Positions 46,603 to 57,627 of a stretch of DNA of 64,000 bases are shown here, piece by piece (positions within the stretch are counted from its first letter, which is position 1; each line of letters begins with the position of its first letter). This DNA comes from Vibrio injensis (GTDB lineage: Bacteria; Pseudomonadota; Gammaproteobacteria; Enterobacterales; Vibrionaceae), in assembly GCF_001895205.1 (NCBI RefSeq), contig NZ_BDJF01000006.1, positions 1-64,000 on the forward strand, written 5' to 3'. Below the pieces are notes generated by a model. The model saw only the letters and a list, made by a program, of their open reading frames with translations. It was not told where the DNA came from and searched no databases. The position numbers and the translations under genes were made by a program.

Positions 46603-49600
46603 ATGAAAAGAATGTTAATTAACGCAACTCAAAAAGAAGAGTTGCGTGTCGCTTTGGTTGATGGCCAGCGACTGTTTGATTTAGATATTGAAAGTCCTGG
46701 GCACGAATCCAAAAAAGCCAATATCTACAAAGGCCGTATCACTCGTATTGAACCAAGTCTCGAAGCTGCTTTCGTTGACTACGGTGCAGAAAGACACGGT
46801 TTCCTCCCTCTTAAAGAAATTTCCCGCGATTATTTTCCTGAAGGTTATACCTACCAAGGCCGCCCAAGCATTAAAGAAGTGCTTCGTGAAGGCCAAGAAG
46901 TAATTGTACAGGTCGAGAAAGAAGAGCGTGGTAGCAAAGGCGCAGCCTTAACCACCTTCATATCATTGGCCGGAAGCTATTTAGTCCTTATGCCAAACAA
47001 CCCTCGTGCTGGTGGAATTTCTCGCCGAATCGAAGGCGATGAGCGTACGGATCTCAAAACCGCATTAAGTACTTTAGTGTTACCACAAGGCATGGGACTT
47101 ATCGTCCGTACGGCTGGAGTCGGTAAAAGTGCTGAAGAACTAGAATGGGATTTAAATGTACTTCTTAATCATTGGAGTGCGATTAAACAGGCTTCGGAAT
47201 CGAACCCTGCTCCATTTTTAATTCACCAAGAAAGTAACGTCATTGTCCGTGCAATTCGTGATTACTTACGTCGTGATATTGGTGAAATTCTCATTGACAG
47301 TAATACTATTTATGAACGAGCGCTTGAACATATTCGTCTCATTCGTCCAGATTTTGCCAGCCGCGTAAAGAAATACGATGGCGATGTGCCTCTATTTAGT
47401 CACTTCCAAATAGAGAGCCAAATTGAGTCCGCTTTCCAACGCGAAGTCCGTTTGCCTTCTGGTGGTTCTATTGTAATCGACCCAACTGAAGCCTTAACGT
47501 CAATCGATATCAACTCTGCTCGTGCAACCAAAGGCAGTGATATTGAAGAGACAGCGTTAAATACCAACTTAGAAGCTGCAGATGAAATTGCCCGTCAATT
47601 ACGTCTTCGTGACTTAGGTGGTCTGGTGGTGATCGACTTTATCGATATGACCCCAGTTCGCCATCAACGTGAAGTTGAAAACCGTTTACGTGAAGCGGTG
47701 CGTTTAGATCGCGCGCGCGTACAAATTGGGCGTATCTCTCGTTTTGGTCTGTTAGAGATGTCTCGCCAACGTTTAAGTCCTTCTCTGGCAGAAGCAAGCC
47801 ATCATATTTGCCCACGTTGCTCAGGCACAGGCGTGATTCGTGATAACGAATCATTGGCATTATCGGTACTGCGTCTTATCGAAGAAGAAGCGCTAAAAGA
47901 CAATACCGTGCAAGTTCTTGCCGTGGTACCCGTTTCTATCGCATCTTATTTGCTGAATGAAAAGCGCCGTTCAATTAACCACATTGAGCGTAATCAAGAA
48001 GTAAGAATCACCATTGTCCCTAACTCGGATATGGAAACGCCACATTTTGAAGTATTGCGTGTTCGTGAAGGTGAAGAACAAGAAATTCTCTCTTATTTAA
48101 TCCCGAATAAGCTTGAAGCCATGAGAGAAGCCGAAGGGAAAGAGCTCACTGACGCTGAAATCAAACCTAAACGTATTGAAGAACCAGTTCTGAAAGGCTT
48201 TGCTTCCCCAGCTCAAAATGCACCAGCACCTAAAGCTCAAGTAGAAACACCGCCAACGACGCCTGTAGAAAAACAACCGACCCTTGTCGGTCGCTTCTTT
48301 AAAGCGTTAGCCGCGCTATTTAGCTCAACACCTGAAGAAGCTAAAGAGCCCGTTACGCCAGCCAAAGTGGAAACAAAACCATCACAGCCCCGTCGCGAGC
48401 GTAATGAACGTCGCCGTAACCCACGTGATAAACACAATAAACGTAAAACGGATGAAGTGGTTGAAAAGGTAGAGAAAGAAACAACAACGCCTACCACACG
48501 TAAGCAACAGGATCGCAAACCTGTCCAAGAGCGTACTGAACAACCTCGTCGTAATAAACCACAACGTGACAATAGCCAATCGCTCAAACTTCAAGAGCAA
48601 GGCCGTCAGTTAGCTGAAGAAGCACAAAAAGAGGTGATTCCATCTCGTGCCGAGAAAGCCGCCTCAGTAGAAGCTCAAGAGGTCAAACCTGCCGTTGTCA
48701 AAGAACGTCGTCAGCGCCGTAAATTGGAAAAATCGATCCGAGTTAAAGATCAACAAACGTCAAATACTGTTATTGAGGAAGCGGTATTACCACTAGTGGA
48801 AGCTGAGCAAGCGATAACCAAAGTTGACTCAACCCCATTAGCAACGGTCGACAACCTCGTTAATCAAGAGCAAAACAACCCTACCGATGCTCAAGATCAA
48901 GACGAACAAAAACAACGACGTAATCGCCGTTCACCTCGCCACTTGCGTGCCAGTGGACAACGTCGTCGCCGTGGTCGCGATCGCCGCCCAAATCCTTTCC
49001 GACTACGTAAAGGAGGAGTGGCATCGCCTGAGATGGCAATGGGTAAAGTCATGCCTCGTTATGATCTTGCTAAACCACATGGACAACAGCAGCCAGTGAT
49101 CGCAACGCCAACTGAGGTCACGACTCATCAACCATCTGTTGAGGCTAATACTGATATTTCGCCAGCGACATCAAATGTCGTACTCGGTGGATTTGCCTTC
49201 CCAGAAATGGCCATGGGTAAAGTGATCATTCGTCGCACTGAAACAGAAGTTGCATCACAAGATACGGCAGTCGCAGCCGTTGATAGCCAGCACAATGTTG
49301 TTGAGCCTATGGCGAGTGAAGTAACGCCTAATACAGAAGTACAGCCTATCGTCGCTAACGAGTCTATAGAGACTGCGGTAGAAACCATTGAAAATAATGC
49401 TCTACAATCGGAGACACAAGATGAAACTGTTGAAGAGCTGCAAGAGCCATTGGTGATCAGCGATACGGATGTTGAACCTGTGATCGTTGAAACCGATGAT
49501 TTATTACCTGAAGAAGCACCGATTGTCATTAACGCTCCTGCGTTAACCAATCATGCTCGTAAACAAGGTTATGCATTTGCTCCAATGGCTAAAGCTCCGG

Positions 49601-49734
49601 GTTCAGCGGACTTAAAAGAGATCAATGTTGTAGCAGCTCCAGCCCGTGACCAACGTTATCAGCCTCAAGGTGCTGGCAGTCAAGCAGCACGTACACAAGC
49701 GGGCGCAGGCATGACTAAACCTCAGTCCTTCTAG
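46603..49734 (+). CDS. rne: ribonuclease E
   Basis: RNase E is the main endonuclease for mRNA decay and rRNA/tRNA processing and the scaffold of the degradosome. The N-terminal catalytic half (about 1-520) holds the S1 domain, the DNase I-like metal site ([22 protein letters not shown]) and the Zn-link CPRCSGTG. The non-catalytic half is disordered: a membrane-targeting helix [14 protein letters not shown] near residue 565, two arginine-rich RNA-binding segments ([32 protein letters not shown]), and a C-terminal PNPase-type motif [12 protein letters not shown]. The motif PEMAMGKV occurs twice (from residues 804 and 862). Length 1043 is normal for Vibrio. Confidence 0.96.
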   Translation: MKRMLINATQKEELRVALVDGQRLFDLDIESPGHESKKANIYKGRITRIEPSLEAAFVDYGAERHGFLPLKEISRDYFPEGYTYQGRPSIKEVLREGQEVIVQVEKEERGSKGAALTTFISLAGSYLVLMPNNPRAGGISRRIEGDERTDLKTALSTLVLPQGMGLIVRTAGVGKSAEELEWDLNVLLNHWSAIKQASESNPAPFLIHQESNVIVRAIRDYLRRDIGEILIDSNTIYERALEHIRLIRPDFASRVKKYDGDVPLFSHFQIESQIESAFQREVRLPSGGSIVIDPTEALTSIDINSARATKGSDIEETALNTNLEAADEIARQLRLRDLGGLVVIDFIDMTPVRHQREVENRLREAVRLDRARVQIGRISRFGLLEMSRQRLSPSLAEASHHICPRCSGTGVIRDNESLALSVLRLIEEEALKDNTVQVLAVVPVSIASYLLNEKRRSINHIERNQEVRITIVPNSDMETPHFEVLRVREGEEQEILSYLIPNKLEAMREAEGKELTDAEIKPKRIEEPVLKGFASPAQNAPAPKAQVETPPTTPVEKQPTLVGRFFKALAALFSSTPEEAKEPVTPAKVETKPSQPRRERNERRRNPRDKHNKRKTDEVVEKVEKETTTPTTRKQQDRKPVQERTEQPRRNKPQRDNSQSLKLQEQGRQLAEEAQKEVIPSRAEKAASVEAQEVKPAVVKERRQRRKLEKSIRVKDQQTSNTVIEEAVLPLVEAEQAITKVDSTPLATVDNLVNQEQNNPTDAQDQDEQKQRRNRRSPRHLRASGQRRRRGRDRRPNPFRLRKGGVASPEMAMGKVMPRYDLAKPHGQQQPVIATPTEVTTHQPSVEANTDISPATSNVVLGGFAFPEMAMGKVIIRRTETEVASQDTAVAAVDSQHNVVEPMASEVTPNTEVQPIVANESIETAVETIENNALQSETQDETVEELQEPLVISDTDVEPVIVETDDLLPEEAPIVINAPALTNHARKQGYAFAPMAKAPGSADLKEINVVAAPARDQRYQPQGAGSQAARTQAGAGMTKPQSF

Positions 49735-49750
49735 TCAATCATTATGATTA

Positions 49751-49782
49751 AAAAGGCGTCCTTAATAAGGACGCCTTTTTTA
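49751..49782 (+). terminator. rne terminator
   Basis: AAGGCGTCCTTA / TAAGGACGCCTT forms a 12-bp stem followed by TTTTT, 18 bases after the rne stop. The A-run on the other side lets it also serve the convergent DUF481 gene. Confidence 0.92.
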
Positions 49783-49822
49783 TTACTCAACTAACCACTA
49801 GTAAATCAATCTCGACAACAAA

Positions 49823-50578
49823 CTAAAAGGCATAGCTTAAACTAAGCGTACTATAAATTTCATCACGGCTCTTTCCTTTAGCAACCGTGCTGTTATTGAT
49901 GTACTCGGTATCAAAAACCAAGGCTAGGCGTTCAGCCAATTTATTGGATAACGAACCTTTTATACTCGTCGTTGTATTGCTATCACCATAATCAACTCGA
50001 GCTGACGCACCAACCGCTAAATTTTGGCTAATCGTACTTTGTGCTTGTACAAATGCATTTGCAACCCATTCATTATCACTACGTGAACCCTGCACTGCCG
50101 AAGAAGGCTGGCGGACCGAATGACGAAAACCGGGACCTAAACCTAGGTCCACTTTAGTGGTTTCTGTATCCAGTAATGTCGCCCCAAGTCCTCCAACCGC
50201 TAAGGCTTGATGACGATAGGTCGCGTACTGATCATGCTCATACTTGCTATTACCAAACACGAATAGATGCTGGCTGACATCGTGTTTAATATCGTAAATA
50301 AGACGATATTTATTTGTACCATCATCGTTGCTATTAGATTTATAGGAATAAAACGTTGCTAATGCTAACTGCTGCCGCCATTGCTCCTGTTGATATTTAA
50401 CCAGTGCACCTGAATTTACCGAAACTGTTGATGCACTATTTTTAGAATAAATAAACCCAAGCTTAGCATCGCCACTCCAAGGACTTTTTGCCTCGGTAGC
50501 ATCTGCCATCGCAAAACTAGAAGTCAACAATCCGATCCAAAGTGTACTCAACGAAAATGGGATCGCGTATTTCATCAT
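49823..50578 (-). CDS. DUF481 family outer-membrane protein (YdiY-like)
   Basis: A 251-residue protein with a signal peptide (LSTLWIGLLTSSFAMA, cleavage before DATEA) and the DUF481 pattern of an outer-membrane beta-barrel: WSGDAKLGFIYSKNSAST, YRLIYDIKHDVSQHLFVFGNSKYEHDQYATY in two parts, and a final strand ending YAF. E. coli YdiY is acid-inducible, but no specific role is established for the family. It is a single gene between rne and ycfP. Confidence 0.85.
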   Translation of the reverse strand: MMKYAIPFSLSTLWIGLLTSSFAMADATEAKSPWSGDAKLGFIYSKNSASTVSVNSGALVKYQQEQWRQQLALATFYSYKSNSNDDGTNKYRLIYDIKHDVSQHLFVFGNSKYEHDQYATYRHQALAVGGLGATLLDTETTKVDLGLGPGFRHSVRQPSSAVQGSRSDNEWVANAFVQAQSTISQNLAVGASARVDYGDSNTTTSIKGSLSNKLAERLALVFDTEYINNSTVAKGKSRDEIYSTLSLSYAF

Positions 50579-50669
50579 CTCTATCCATTTATAATCAAAA
50601 TAACCGTTACTCTAACAAACGCACTTAATATTTAAGTAAGATCTTTGTTAAAATCGAACGCATAAAAAA

Positions 50670-50691
50670 AGCAGCCCGACTACTGGCTGCT
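50670..50691 (-). terminator. ycfP terminator
   Basis: On the minus strand AGCAGCC pairs with GGCTGCT across an 8-base loop and is followed by TTTTTTT. It lies about 20 bases after the ycfP stop. Confidence 0.85.
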
Positions 50692-50710
50692 CAATCATGA
50701 CCGTGAACAA

Positions 50711-51250
50711 TTAAGTGTTTTTGAACATTTTAATAGCTTGCAAATGTTGAGAGATCTTCTTGAATTTGTGTGGTTGCTCTTCATCCCATACAATCGAATA
50801 ATAGGCTTTTAACTGCTGCTCCGTTTGCTGGTTATCTAAAACTGCATCCTGGCGTGATAAGAAGACTAGACAACGGTCTTTATTTTTCATGCGATATTGC
50901 TCAACACATTTCGTGGCTATATCTTCATACTCTTCTGGCCTATCAATTTTACCTTGCATATTGCGTTCTGGGTGCAAGTTGGGGTTAAACATTACTTGCT
51001 TAATACCACACAGAAAACCTATTCGCTCAGCCCAGTATCCGCCTAACCCAACACCGCAAATCAGTGGATGAGGATCATCTGAACGTTCAATCGCACGATG
51101 CACTTCTTTCAATAAATGCTGCATATCATGCTTAGGATGTTGTGTGCTATAACTGATAAAACGAACATCGTCATCAATAAATTGCAGCTGTAAAATTTTC
51201 TCGTGATTGCCCGGACTGGTTGAATCAAATCCATGTAAATAAATAATCAT
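50711..51250 (-). CDS. ycfP: YcfP/YqiA-family alpha/beta-fold protein
   Basis: A 180-residue member of UPF0227. [17 protein letters not shown] opens an alpha/beta hydrolase fold, but the nucleophile elbow reads [14 protein letters not shown], with Gly in place of Ser, as in E. coli YcfP, so esterase activity is doubtful. ATG 51250 has a G-rich RBS (GGGGGA) and gives the E. coli-like MIIYLHG start. In E. coli nagZ lies between thiK and ycfP; it is absent here. Confidence 0.85.
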   Translation of the reverse strand: MIIYLHGFDSTSPGNHEKILQLQFIDDDVRFISYSTQHPKHDMQHLLKEVHRAIERSDDPHPLICGVGLGGYWAERIGFLCGIKQVMFNPNLHPERNMQGKIDRPEEYEDIATKCVEQYRMKNKDRCLVFLSRQDAVLDNQQTEQQLKAYYSIVWDEEQPHKFKKISQHLQAIKMFKNT

Positions 51251-51336
51251 ATACATCCCCCACTGCTTTGAATGTTTAATCTACCACGAAAACTAGGGAT
51301 TAAAACGTTATCTACGACATTATTCATGACTTCGAT

Positions 51337-52206
51337 TCAAGCTTGCTGAGAAAAAACCGCTAACGCTTGTTGTAATTTAACCGCTTGCTGTAAATAAGAG
51401 TCATCGCCCCAAAGTTGAAAAGCTAACAAATACCACAGCATCGCCATCAGTTGACAGCGAGGTTGCCACATTTTTACGCCAGCGATCCATTCGTCAACCT
51501 GATCGATCTGACGATAGTGGCAATAACGAAATACAGATTCCAATAGTGGCAGCTCACTCGCTTCAATCATCAAAGCAAGATCCAAACGAGGATCAGCAAG
51601 AGTTGCATATTCCCAATCGATTACTCGATAGCCTATATGGGTTTGGATAATATTGTAACCAGCAAAATCGAAATGACACAAACTCACAGGTATTGACGGA
51701 CAGTTTGGTGCCGTTCGCCATTGCTGATAAAGAGTTTCATACTCCGCACTCTTCAATTCATCGGGTAACTGCAACCAATAGTGATCAACACGTGCCGTGT
51801 AATTAAAAGGGGCAACAGGGAGACGAGTAACCGAGGTCTGATGGATCTTGGCGAGTAATGGAATTAGTGAGTCTGAGGCCATCCCCTCCATCAATGCCTG
51901 GCCGGCTATCCATTCAACCAATAGCCCTTGATCATTAACCGTAATGGCTTTAGGTCCAAGTTGGGTATGTTCGATCGCTTTAAGAATTTGATACTCTTGA
52001 AAACGAGAAATAGCAAACGCTTTAGTGATCGCGGTCACCGGACGCCATACATAGTGCTCATCAGCAGAGTGTTCAATCCGCCAACACCGATTGGTTAAAC
52101 CACCGACCAAGGTTTGTGCGTACTCAGGAGGGGAAGAAAAAAAGTGAGTTAATGACGCTAACGTTGCATCAAGTCGGCATGCTTCACGCCATGACATTTT
52201 CGCCAT
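51337..52206 (-). CDS. ThiK-like aminoglycoside/choline-type phosphotransferase
   Basis: A 289-residue small-molecule kinase of the APH/ChoK fold. The catalytic loop is LCHFDFAGYNII and the metal-binding motif is VIDWEYATLADPRLDLA. Gene position (directly after lpoB) is that of E. coli thiK, thiamine kinase, so thiamine salvage is the best guess; a choline kinase role cannot be excluded. The gene starts 21 bp after lpoB on the same strand. Confidence 0.75.
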   Translation of the reverse strand: MAKMSWREACRLDATLASLTHFFSSPPEYAQTLVGGLTNRCWRIEHSADEHYVWRPVTAITKAFAISRFQEYQILKAIEHTQLGPKAITVNDQGLLVEWIAGQALMEGMASDSLIPLLAKIHQTSVTRLPVAPFNYTARVDHYWLQLPDELKSAEYETLYQQWRTAPNCPSIPVSLCHFDFAGYNIIQTHIGYRVIDWEYATLADPRLDLALMIEASELPLLESVFRYCHYRQIDQVDEWIAGVKMWQPRCQLMAMLWYLLAFQLWGDDSYLQQAVKLQQALAVFSQQA

Positions 52207-52227
52207 TACTCACCTCGTTTTATGTGC

Positions 52228-52818
52228 TTACCAACCAAATAAGCTTCTAGACTGCTGCTTACGTATTTCGGTTTCATCAGCCCACTCAATCAAACCCGTT
52301 CTTAGGTCCATTAAGCGCATAGTCATTTTGTAATAGACATCTTTGTCATTACCGGCACTCTTCACAATACTGGATAAGTTACCGTACAGCATGTATTGCG
52401 CACCGACCATTTGTCCAAATTGAATCGCCGAACGTTGATCGACTAACTCATCAGTATTTTGGAAATTCAGTTGCTTACGCACCGCTTCGACACGATCCAT
52501 ATCGACAAACCGGAATTTACCTGAATTAAGCATTTTTGTACTAATGGTGTCAGTGATCGACTCAGTATCAATATGCTCACTGGTTTTATTCTTAATCCGT
52601 TCCACAAAAACGATTGGACGTGCATCACGAGTAATCGCGGCTACCGAACCCGACATCATCATGCTATCAACCATCTCCGCTGCAATTTTTTGTAAATCGG
52701 TAGAGCCAAAGTCGACAGTCACGGTTTCTACTGCTTGTGCATCACCGTAACTGACTCGGTTCGAACATCCGCCTAATAAAACCGCGACACCAAGCAGTGC
52801 AATTACACTCTTTCTCAT
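52228..52818 (-). CDS. lpoB: penicillin-binding protein activator LpoB
   Basis: LpoB is an outer-membrane lipoprotein that reaches through the periplasm to stimulate the PBP1B transglycosylase/transpeptidase. The 196-residue protein has a lipoprotein signal ending in LLGGC (Cys18), a short linker and the C-terminal domain with VERIKNKTSEHIDTESI, GQMVGAQYMLYGNLSSI and MRLMDLRTGLIEWADETEIRK. It follows ycfL in a lipoprotein cluster after hinT, as in E. coli. Confidence 0.9.
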   Translation of the reverse strand: MRKSVIALLGVAVLLGGCSNRVSYGDAQAVETVTVDFGSTDLQKIAAEMVDSMMMSGSVAAITRDARPIVFVERIKNKTSEHIDTESITDTISTKMLNSGKFRFVDMDRVEAVRKQLNFQNTDELVDQRSAIQFGQMVGAQYMLYGNLSSIVKSAGNDKDVYYKMTMRLMDLRTGLIEWADETEIRKQQSRSLFGW

Positions 52819-52844
52819 GTTGTTTCCTCAATTCATCTGATCAA

Positions 52845-53237
52845 TTAATTATTTAACTCACGGATTTGCAATCGAAACTGCGTTCCTTGCGGATTCACCG
52901 ACACTTCCGACATGGTGCGTTGTTCACCGCCACGTAGCATCAGTGCTTGCCAAGTCCCTGGCTGTGGGTTCACTTCAAGCCCATTATCGTCATACCAATA
53001 AAAACGGTATTGAAGATGTTGATCCCCGCGATAACGGCTCAGTACCTGTACCACGCCTCGAGTATGACCATGAGCTTGAATCGTTTTAATGTCTTCTATT
53101 TGTACTCTTCCCGCTAGAACATTATCGGCAAATAATACGCGCTGACTCATACCATCAACTCGCATACCGGCGGTATTACTGGCACAAGCGGTCAAAAAAA
53201 AGAGCGCCAATACACTTACTATGATTGTTTTCATCAT
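52845..53237 (-). CDS. ycfL: YcfL-family (DUF1425) lipoprotein
   Basis: A 130-residue lipoprotein with signal and lipobox LFFLTAC (Cys18) and a DUF1425 domain (VQVLSRYRGDQHLQYRFYWYDDNGLEV). The role is unknown, but it is regularly encoded just before lpoB, suggesting a link to cell-wall synthesis. It overlaps the preceding COG3014 gene by 4 bp. Confidence 0.85.
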   Translation of the reverse strand: MMKTIIVSVLALFFLTACASNTAGMRVDGMSQRVLFADNVLAGRVQIEDIKTIQAHGHTRGVVQVLSRYRGDQHLQYRFYWYDDNGLEVNPQPGTWQALMLRGGEQRTMSEVSVNPQGTQFRLQIRELNN

Positions 53238-54658
53238 AACCTTCCTAGTTGTCGGTGCCAGATGGTGGCTTTATTCCCCTGTCGCGAGACCCACACCAGG
53301 GTGGTTCCTCCATCTGGTACATTAAAGGTATAGCTTAGACCATCGAAAGTCAGAGTTTGCTCACCTGATTGTACTTTATGATGCGTTGCATAAACTCGCC
53401 CCGGCAAAGTTATCCAACTTCGCGTATCCGGTTGCTCTGTTAAGGTATTAAACACATTCAACAAAAGGCTACTCACGCCATCACCTTGTGTACTCTCTTT
53501 ACGAATTTGATCTTTGGCGACCACTCGCAATGCTTGACGAATCACCATACTCGGCATGCGTTCAGAGAGATCATGCCGCGCCATCAAATTAACATCGGTC
53601 AGTAAATCACTTGATAACACTTGTTGATTTAATAGTAGTGGAGAAAAACGCGTCGGCGCGACTGTTGGATAATAAGGCAATGCCAAAGAGTATAATACCG
53701 TATTACCCCGTCGATCCGAGAGAGGAAGAGTGAGTCGCCAACTCTGTCGCACATCGACAACATCCTGCTCTTCAATAATGATCACTTGACCTTGTTGAGC
53801 ATGAAGTGCGGTTCTTTCACCATAACGTTGCGTCAGTTGAGATAGATGTTCACTCATCCCTAAGCGCTTCGCGACCCGCATCGTACCATCAATAACGGCC
53901 CGATTAGATGGCACTACGGCTAAGGCTCGTCGGTAATCAACATAAGCGCTGTTTAGGTCATCCGCAGCTTCGTACAACAAGGCTGACACGTACAACAGAT
54001 AACCACTCTGCACCGCTTGTAAGGTCTCTCCTGCATCAGGGTATTGCGCTAAAATACTGCCTATATTCGGTGTAACACCGCTCGAACGTAATTGTTTTTG
54101 CGCTTTTTCTAATTGCGCTTGGCGGTTTTTACGAGCTTGCTCTTGCACCTGATTCGCACGACGCATCTCAACCAATGCACTTTCTAGTTGATTAGCATGC
54201 AGATAGTTCAGCCCTAGATAAAGGTGTAGAAAACCAAGTTCATAATCCGCAGGCGTATATTCTTGCAAATTATCATTAATCGCCAATGCACCAGCACTGG
54301 TTGCTGTCGCGCTCAATGAAACCACGGCCTGATCTTGCTGACGTTGAATAGCAGCATCAGATAACGCAAACGCCGAACGACTCTGTTCAAACTGCTCGGC
54401 AAGTAAATAGACTCTCCCTCTCTCAAGATTATCTAAAATATCACCAGCCACATAATCCGATAATGTGGTGCGAGCTTGAGCATAATCGCCCTCTTTTACG
54501 GTCTGGTATAACCGAGCGTTTTGCGCACTGTAATGACTAAATAAGTTACCAGCCGTAAAACTGGCACAAGCACTCAATAATAGACAAACCGAGAGTAGGC
54601 CGCTGCGCAGCAGATAAACGTTCACTCGGTGCTTTCTCCCCCGCAAAGTCAGCATCAA
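53234..54658 (-). CDS. COG3014-family lipoprotein with helical repeats
   Basis: A 474-residue predicted lipoprotein: signal peptide with lipobox LLLSAC, then a TPR-like helical region (about residues 60-270, with [33 protein letters not shown] in two blocks and a coiled-coil stretch rich in Gln/Lys) and a beta-rich C-terminal domain. The function is unknown. It lies between hinT and ycfL-lpoB with 4-bp overlaps at both ends, so it is likely part of the same envelope module. Confidence 0.8.
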   Translation of the reverse strand: MMLTLRGRKHRVNVYLLRSGLLSVCLLLSACASFTAGNLFSHYSAQNARLYQTVKEGDYAQARTTLSDYVAGDILDNLERGRVYLLAEQFEQSRSAFALSDAAIQRQQDQAVVSLSATATSAGALAINDNLQEYTPADYELGFLHLYLGLNYLHANQLESALVEMRRANQVQEQARKNRQAQLEKAQKQLRSSGVTPNIGSILAQYPDAGETLQAVQSGYLLYVSALLYEAADDLNSAYVDYRRALAVVPSNRAVIDGTMRVAKRLGMSEHLSQLTQRYGERTALHAQQGQVIIIEEQDVVDVRQSWRLTLPLSDRRGNTVLYSLALPYYPTVAPTRFSPLLLNQQVLSSDLLTDVNLMARHDLSERMPSMVIRQALRVVAKDQIRKESTQGDGVSSLLLNVFNTLTEQPDTRSWITLPGRVYATHHKVQSGEQTLTFDGLSYTFNVPDGGTTLVWVSRQGNKATIWHRQLGRL

Positions 54659-55005
54659 CTCATCAACAACGGGCCTAAAGGTCGACCACCAACCAAATGC
54701 ATGTGGATATGGTAAACCTCTTGGCCTCCGTGGGCATTACAGTTGACAATAAGACGATAGCCGTCGGCTGCGATACCTTCTTGCTTGGCTATTTTTTTCG
54801 CCACGGTAAAAAGGCGTCCCAAAGCGAGTTCATCCTCATCGGTCACATCATTCACAGTCGCAATCAAACGGTTAGGGATAATTAAAATATGGCTTGGTGC
54901 ACGTGGGTTAATATCGCGAAATGCGGTAACCAGTTCGTCTTGATAAAGAATATCAGCAGGGATTTCTTTACGGATGATTTTGCTAAATAGGGTTTCTTCA
55001 GCCAT
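54655..55005 (-). CDS. hinT: HIT-family purine nucleoside phosphoramidase HinT
   Basis: HinT hydrolyses AMP-lysine and other phosphoramidates. The 116-residue protein ends with the histidine triad [17 protein letters not shown] and starts [21 protein letters not shown] use ATG 55005, with GGAG nine bases upstream; the open frame continues upstream without support. It is the first gene of the hinT-COG3014-ycfL-lpoB-thiK-like operon. Confidence 0.94.
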   Translation of the reverse strand: MAEETLFSKIIRKEIPADILYQDELVTAFRDINPRAPSHILIIPNRLIATVNDVTDEDELALGRLFTVAKKIAKQEGIAADGYRLIVNCNAHGGQEVYHIHMHLVGGRPLGPLLMS

Positions 55006-55366
55006 GACATACTCCATTAATCGAGATGAATAAAATCGTTTCCGTTGAGTATGCGACAAGGGACAATAAAGCTCAATACAAAACACGGTCCACTTAACAG
55101 AATAGCTTTCAACTACTTACGCAACCGACGTTTTGTTGTGCGGATCATGAAATGCGTTTGTCATTATCAATACAATACTGACTAATTTGTTAATTTTTTA
55201 TGACTGCCATTCAAACCATTTATTCTCGCTAGTCAACCTCCAGAAACATCGCCCAATTGACCATGTTCAATGGTGCCAAGGAGCAACGAATTTCGCGAGT
55301 GGCGCAACCTCAAATGGAATGAATTTTGTTGAGTCATTTTGCTAAAAGTACTTCATGGAGAGAAAT

Positions 55367-57358
55367 ATGCAAGGTTCTGTTATTCGGCGAATGTACGCTG
55401 GGTTTACGCTGATCATCATTATGTTTGCCATTACCGTTACCATCATGATGGACAGTATGCGTCAAATCCATCACAACTTTGAAACGGTGACAAGTTCGGT
55501 TTTACCACTGGTTTCCTTATCTAATCAAACCAGTGTCCAACTCCTTTCTGCAGACAAATCGTTTAAAGATTTTTTGACCACTCAGAATGTTGAACTGATG
55601 AATGAACGACGTCAGGAATTTACCCAAGCACAAAGTGAATTTCAGCTTTTGATTGATAAGCTGGCCGCAGCGAGTACTCAACATTCGGCACTCGAAGAGC
55701 GAATCAACGAATTAAGAACACTTGAACAACGCTACTTTAACGAAGCGTACTTAGCGATGACTAATTATCAAGCGATGTTTGATGCACAAGCCAAAGTGCA
55801 GCAATCAACTCGTGAGTTTCAACGTCTGCATTCATCGCTCAGTGTTGGCATGAGAGAATTGGTTGACCAACAAACCAGCGTATCAATAAAGATGATGGCG
55901 AATGGCTATTTTATGCGCTTAAGGGATGCAGAGTTAATCACCTCTGACGCACTGGCAAGTTCAGATCGAGAGTTTGTCGATAAATCTCTCGCCAGAAACC
56001 GACGCGCAGTCTCTCAATTAAATGATGCATTTAGAGGCTTAGCGGCTCAATTACCAGAGCTTAACCGAAATTTTAGCGAGTCGATTCAGCAATTTACCCT
56101 AGACGTGGGCCATAAAGGAGGCGTGCTTGACCAGCATAATGAATATCTACAAGCCCGCTATGCTCTGTATGACAATATTGCCAACCTAGCGAAGGATGTC
56201 GATAACGCAATGGTCATTTTAGACACCTTTAACCAAGCAGCAACGCAAGATTTAAATTACGCCTTGTATGACGCTGGAGAAGTGTATGACTCTGGCGTCT
56301 ATCGAGCGATTGCGATCGGTTTATTGGTCACGCTACTGGCAGCAGGAATTGGTTATCATATTGCTCACAGTGTAAGAAGCCCACTTAAATATATCCTCAC
56401 AACCTTAGAAAGCTTAACTCAAGGGGACATGACCAAACGCATTAAAGTTCGCCATAATAATGAATTTGCTCGAGTTAGCTCGCACATTAACTCTTTAGCC
56501 GATAATCTGCATGATATTCTAATGAAACTCAACACCGCGTCTGACGAGCTCACTCTGACTGCGAATACTAACCAATCCACATCACAACGAGCACAAAGTC
56601 AGCTGAATAGTCAACGTGAGCAAACCGCGAATGTTGCAACAGCGATGACCGAAATGGCGCATTCCGTGCAAGAAGTCGCGAATAATGCCCAAAACTCTTT
56701 GCACATGGTCCAGCAAGTAGAAAGTGCCTCCGAGTCTGGCCGACAGATCATGAATGACAATATCACCACCATCAACCAACTTGAATCTCGCTTGACCGAT
56801 TCAGTCAGTGCGGTTAGTGAACTGCATAAAATGAGCAGTAAAATCGGTTCGATTTTAGATGTGATTCGCAATATCGCCGAGCAAACGAATCTGCTCGCAT
56901 TAAATGCCGCTATCGAAGCGGCACGTGCAGGAGAACAAGGACGAGGCTTTGCGGTGGTTGCAGATGAAGTACGAGTACTGGCGCAGCGTACTACACAATC
57001 GACATCTGAAATCGAAACCATGATCAGCAACTTACAATCCAGTTCAAATACGGCCAGTAAGGTGATCGAGAGTTGCATGCAAGAGATGGATCAATCGGTC
57101 GAAAAAGCCTCAACAGCTAATAGTGCTATGGAAGAAATCCAAGCTCTGATCATCGAGATTAGTCAAATGAGCACCCACATTTCTCAAGCAGCGCTTGAAC
57201 AAAGTGAAACCACGAACTCAATGGCACGTAGTATCGAAGATATTAATCATATTGCCGATGCAAGCTATCAAGCGATGAACGAAATCGCCCAAACCAGTGC
57301 AAATTTAACTCGTCTCGCCGAGCAACAAGGGCAATTAGTACACCGTTTTACCTTATAA
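55367..57358 (+). CDS. methyl-accepting chemotaxis protein
   Basis: A 663-residue transmembrane chemoreceptor. TM1 lies at about residues 8-30, a helical periplasmic ligand domain at 31-300 (four-helix type), TM2 at about 307-327 ([20 protein letters not shown]), then HAMP ([21 protein letters not shown]) and the signalling domain with the hairpin tip [36 protein letters not shown] in two parts. There is no C-terminal CheR pentapeptide. ATG 55367 is chosen because GGAGAGA precedes it; another ATG lies at 55355. Ligand unknown. V. cholerae has a chemoreceptor at the same place. Confidence 0.93.
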   Translation: MQGSVIRRMYAGFTLIIIMFAITVTIMMDSMRQIHHNFETVTSSVLPLVSLSNQTSVQLLSADKSFKDFLTTQNVELMNERRQEFTQAQSEFQLLIDKLAAASTQHSALEERINELRTLEQRYFNEAYLAMTNYQAMFDAQAKVQQSTREFQRLHSSLSVGMRELVDQQTSVSIKMMANGYFMRLRDAELITSDALASSDREFVDKSLARNRRAVSQLNDAFRGLAAQLPELNRNFSESIQQFTLDVGHKGGVLDQHNEYLQARYALYDNIANLAKDVDNAMVILDTFNQAATQDLNYALYDAGEVYDSGVYRAIAIGLLVTLLAAGIGYHIAHSVRSPLKYILTTLESLTQGDMTKRIKVRHNNEFARVSSHINSLADNLHDILMKLNTASDELTLTANTNQSTSQRAQSQLNSQREQTANVATAMTEMAHSVQEVANNAQNSLHMVQQVESASESGRQIMNDNITTINQLESRLTDSVSAVSELHKMSSKIGSILDVIRNIAEQTNLLALNAAIEAARAGEQGRGFAVVADEVRVLAQRTTQSTSEIETMISNLQSSSNTASKVIESCMQEMDQSVEKASTANSAMEEIQALIIEISQMSTHISQAALEQSETTNSMARSIEDINHIADASYQAMNEIAQTSANLTRLAEQQGQLVHRFTL

Positions 57359-57374
57359 TTTATCCAACCATTAT

Positions 57375-57436
57375 GCCCTGAGTAATCAGGAGCAATACCA
57401 AGCCCCATGACCATAGATACAGCTTGTGAATGGGGC
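57375..57436 (+). terminator. hairpins after the chemoreceptor gene
   Basis: Two stems follow the stop codon: CCTGA-GTAA-TCAGG at 57377-57390 and GCCCCAT / ATGGGGC at 57402-57436 with a 21-base loop. Neither has a T-run, so they may be weak or Rho-dependent terminators. Confidence 0.35.
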
Positions 57437-57569
57437 GCTCACTCCTCCCTCAGCCACATCTATTGTTCTCCAGCTTTGGGTTAGCTCTGTGTCAAAACTG
57501 CACATCTCAGGTACTTTTATTCACTCTTCTGGTTGTTTTTTCACTGCCTCACCGTTATATCAACACAAA

Positions 57570-57610
57570 GGCTTGCACACTTCCTATTTCCCTTCTCCAC
57601 TTTGCAAGCC
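57570..57610 (+). promoter_or_regulatory. hairpin upstream of the CARF-nuclease gene
   Basis: GGCTTGCA pairs with TGCAAGCC around a 25-base pyrimidine-rich loop and ends about 6 bases before the RBS-like TGAGGA. It could influence translation of the downstream gene. Confidence 0.4.
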
Positions 57611-57627
57611 AAACATGAGGATTATCT

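Noticed and set aside
48237..49550. Long antisense frames within the rne 3' half
   Set aside because: They are mirror effects of the repetitive charged coding sequence of RNase E; no RBS and no family similarity.
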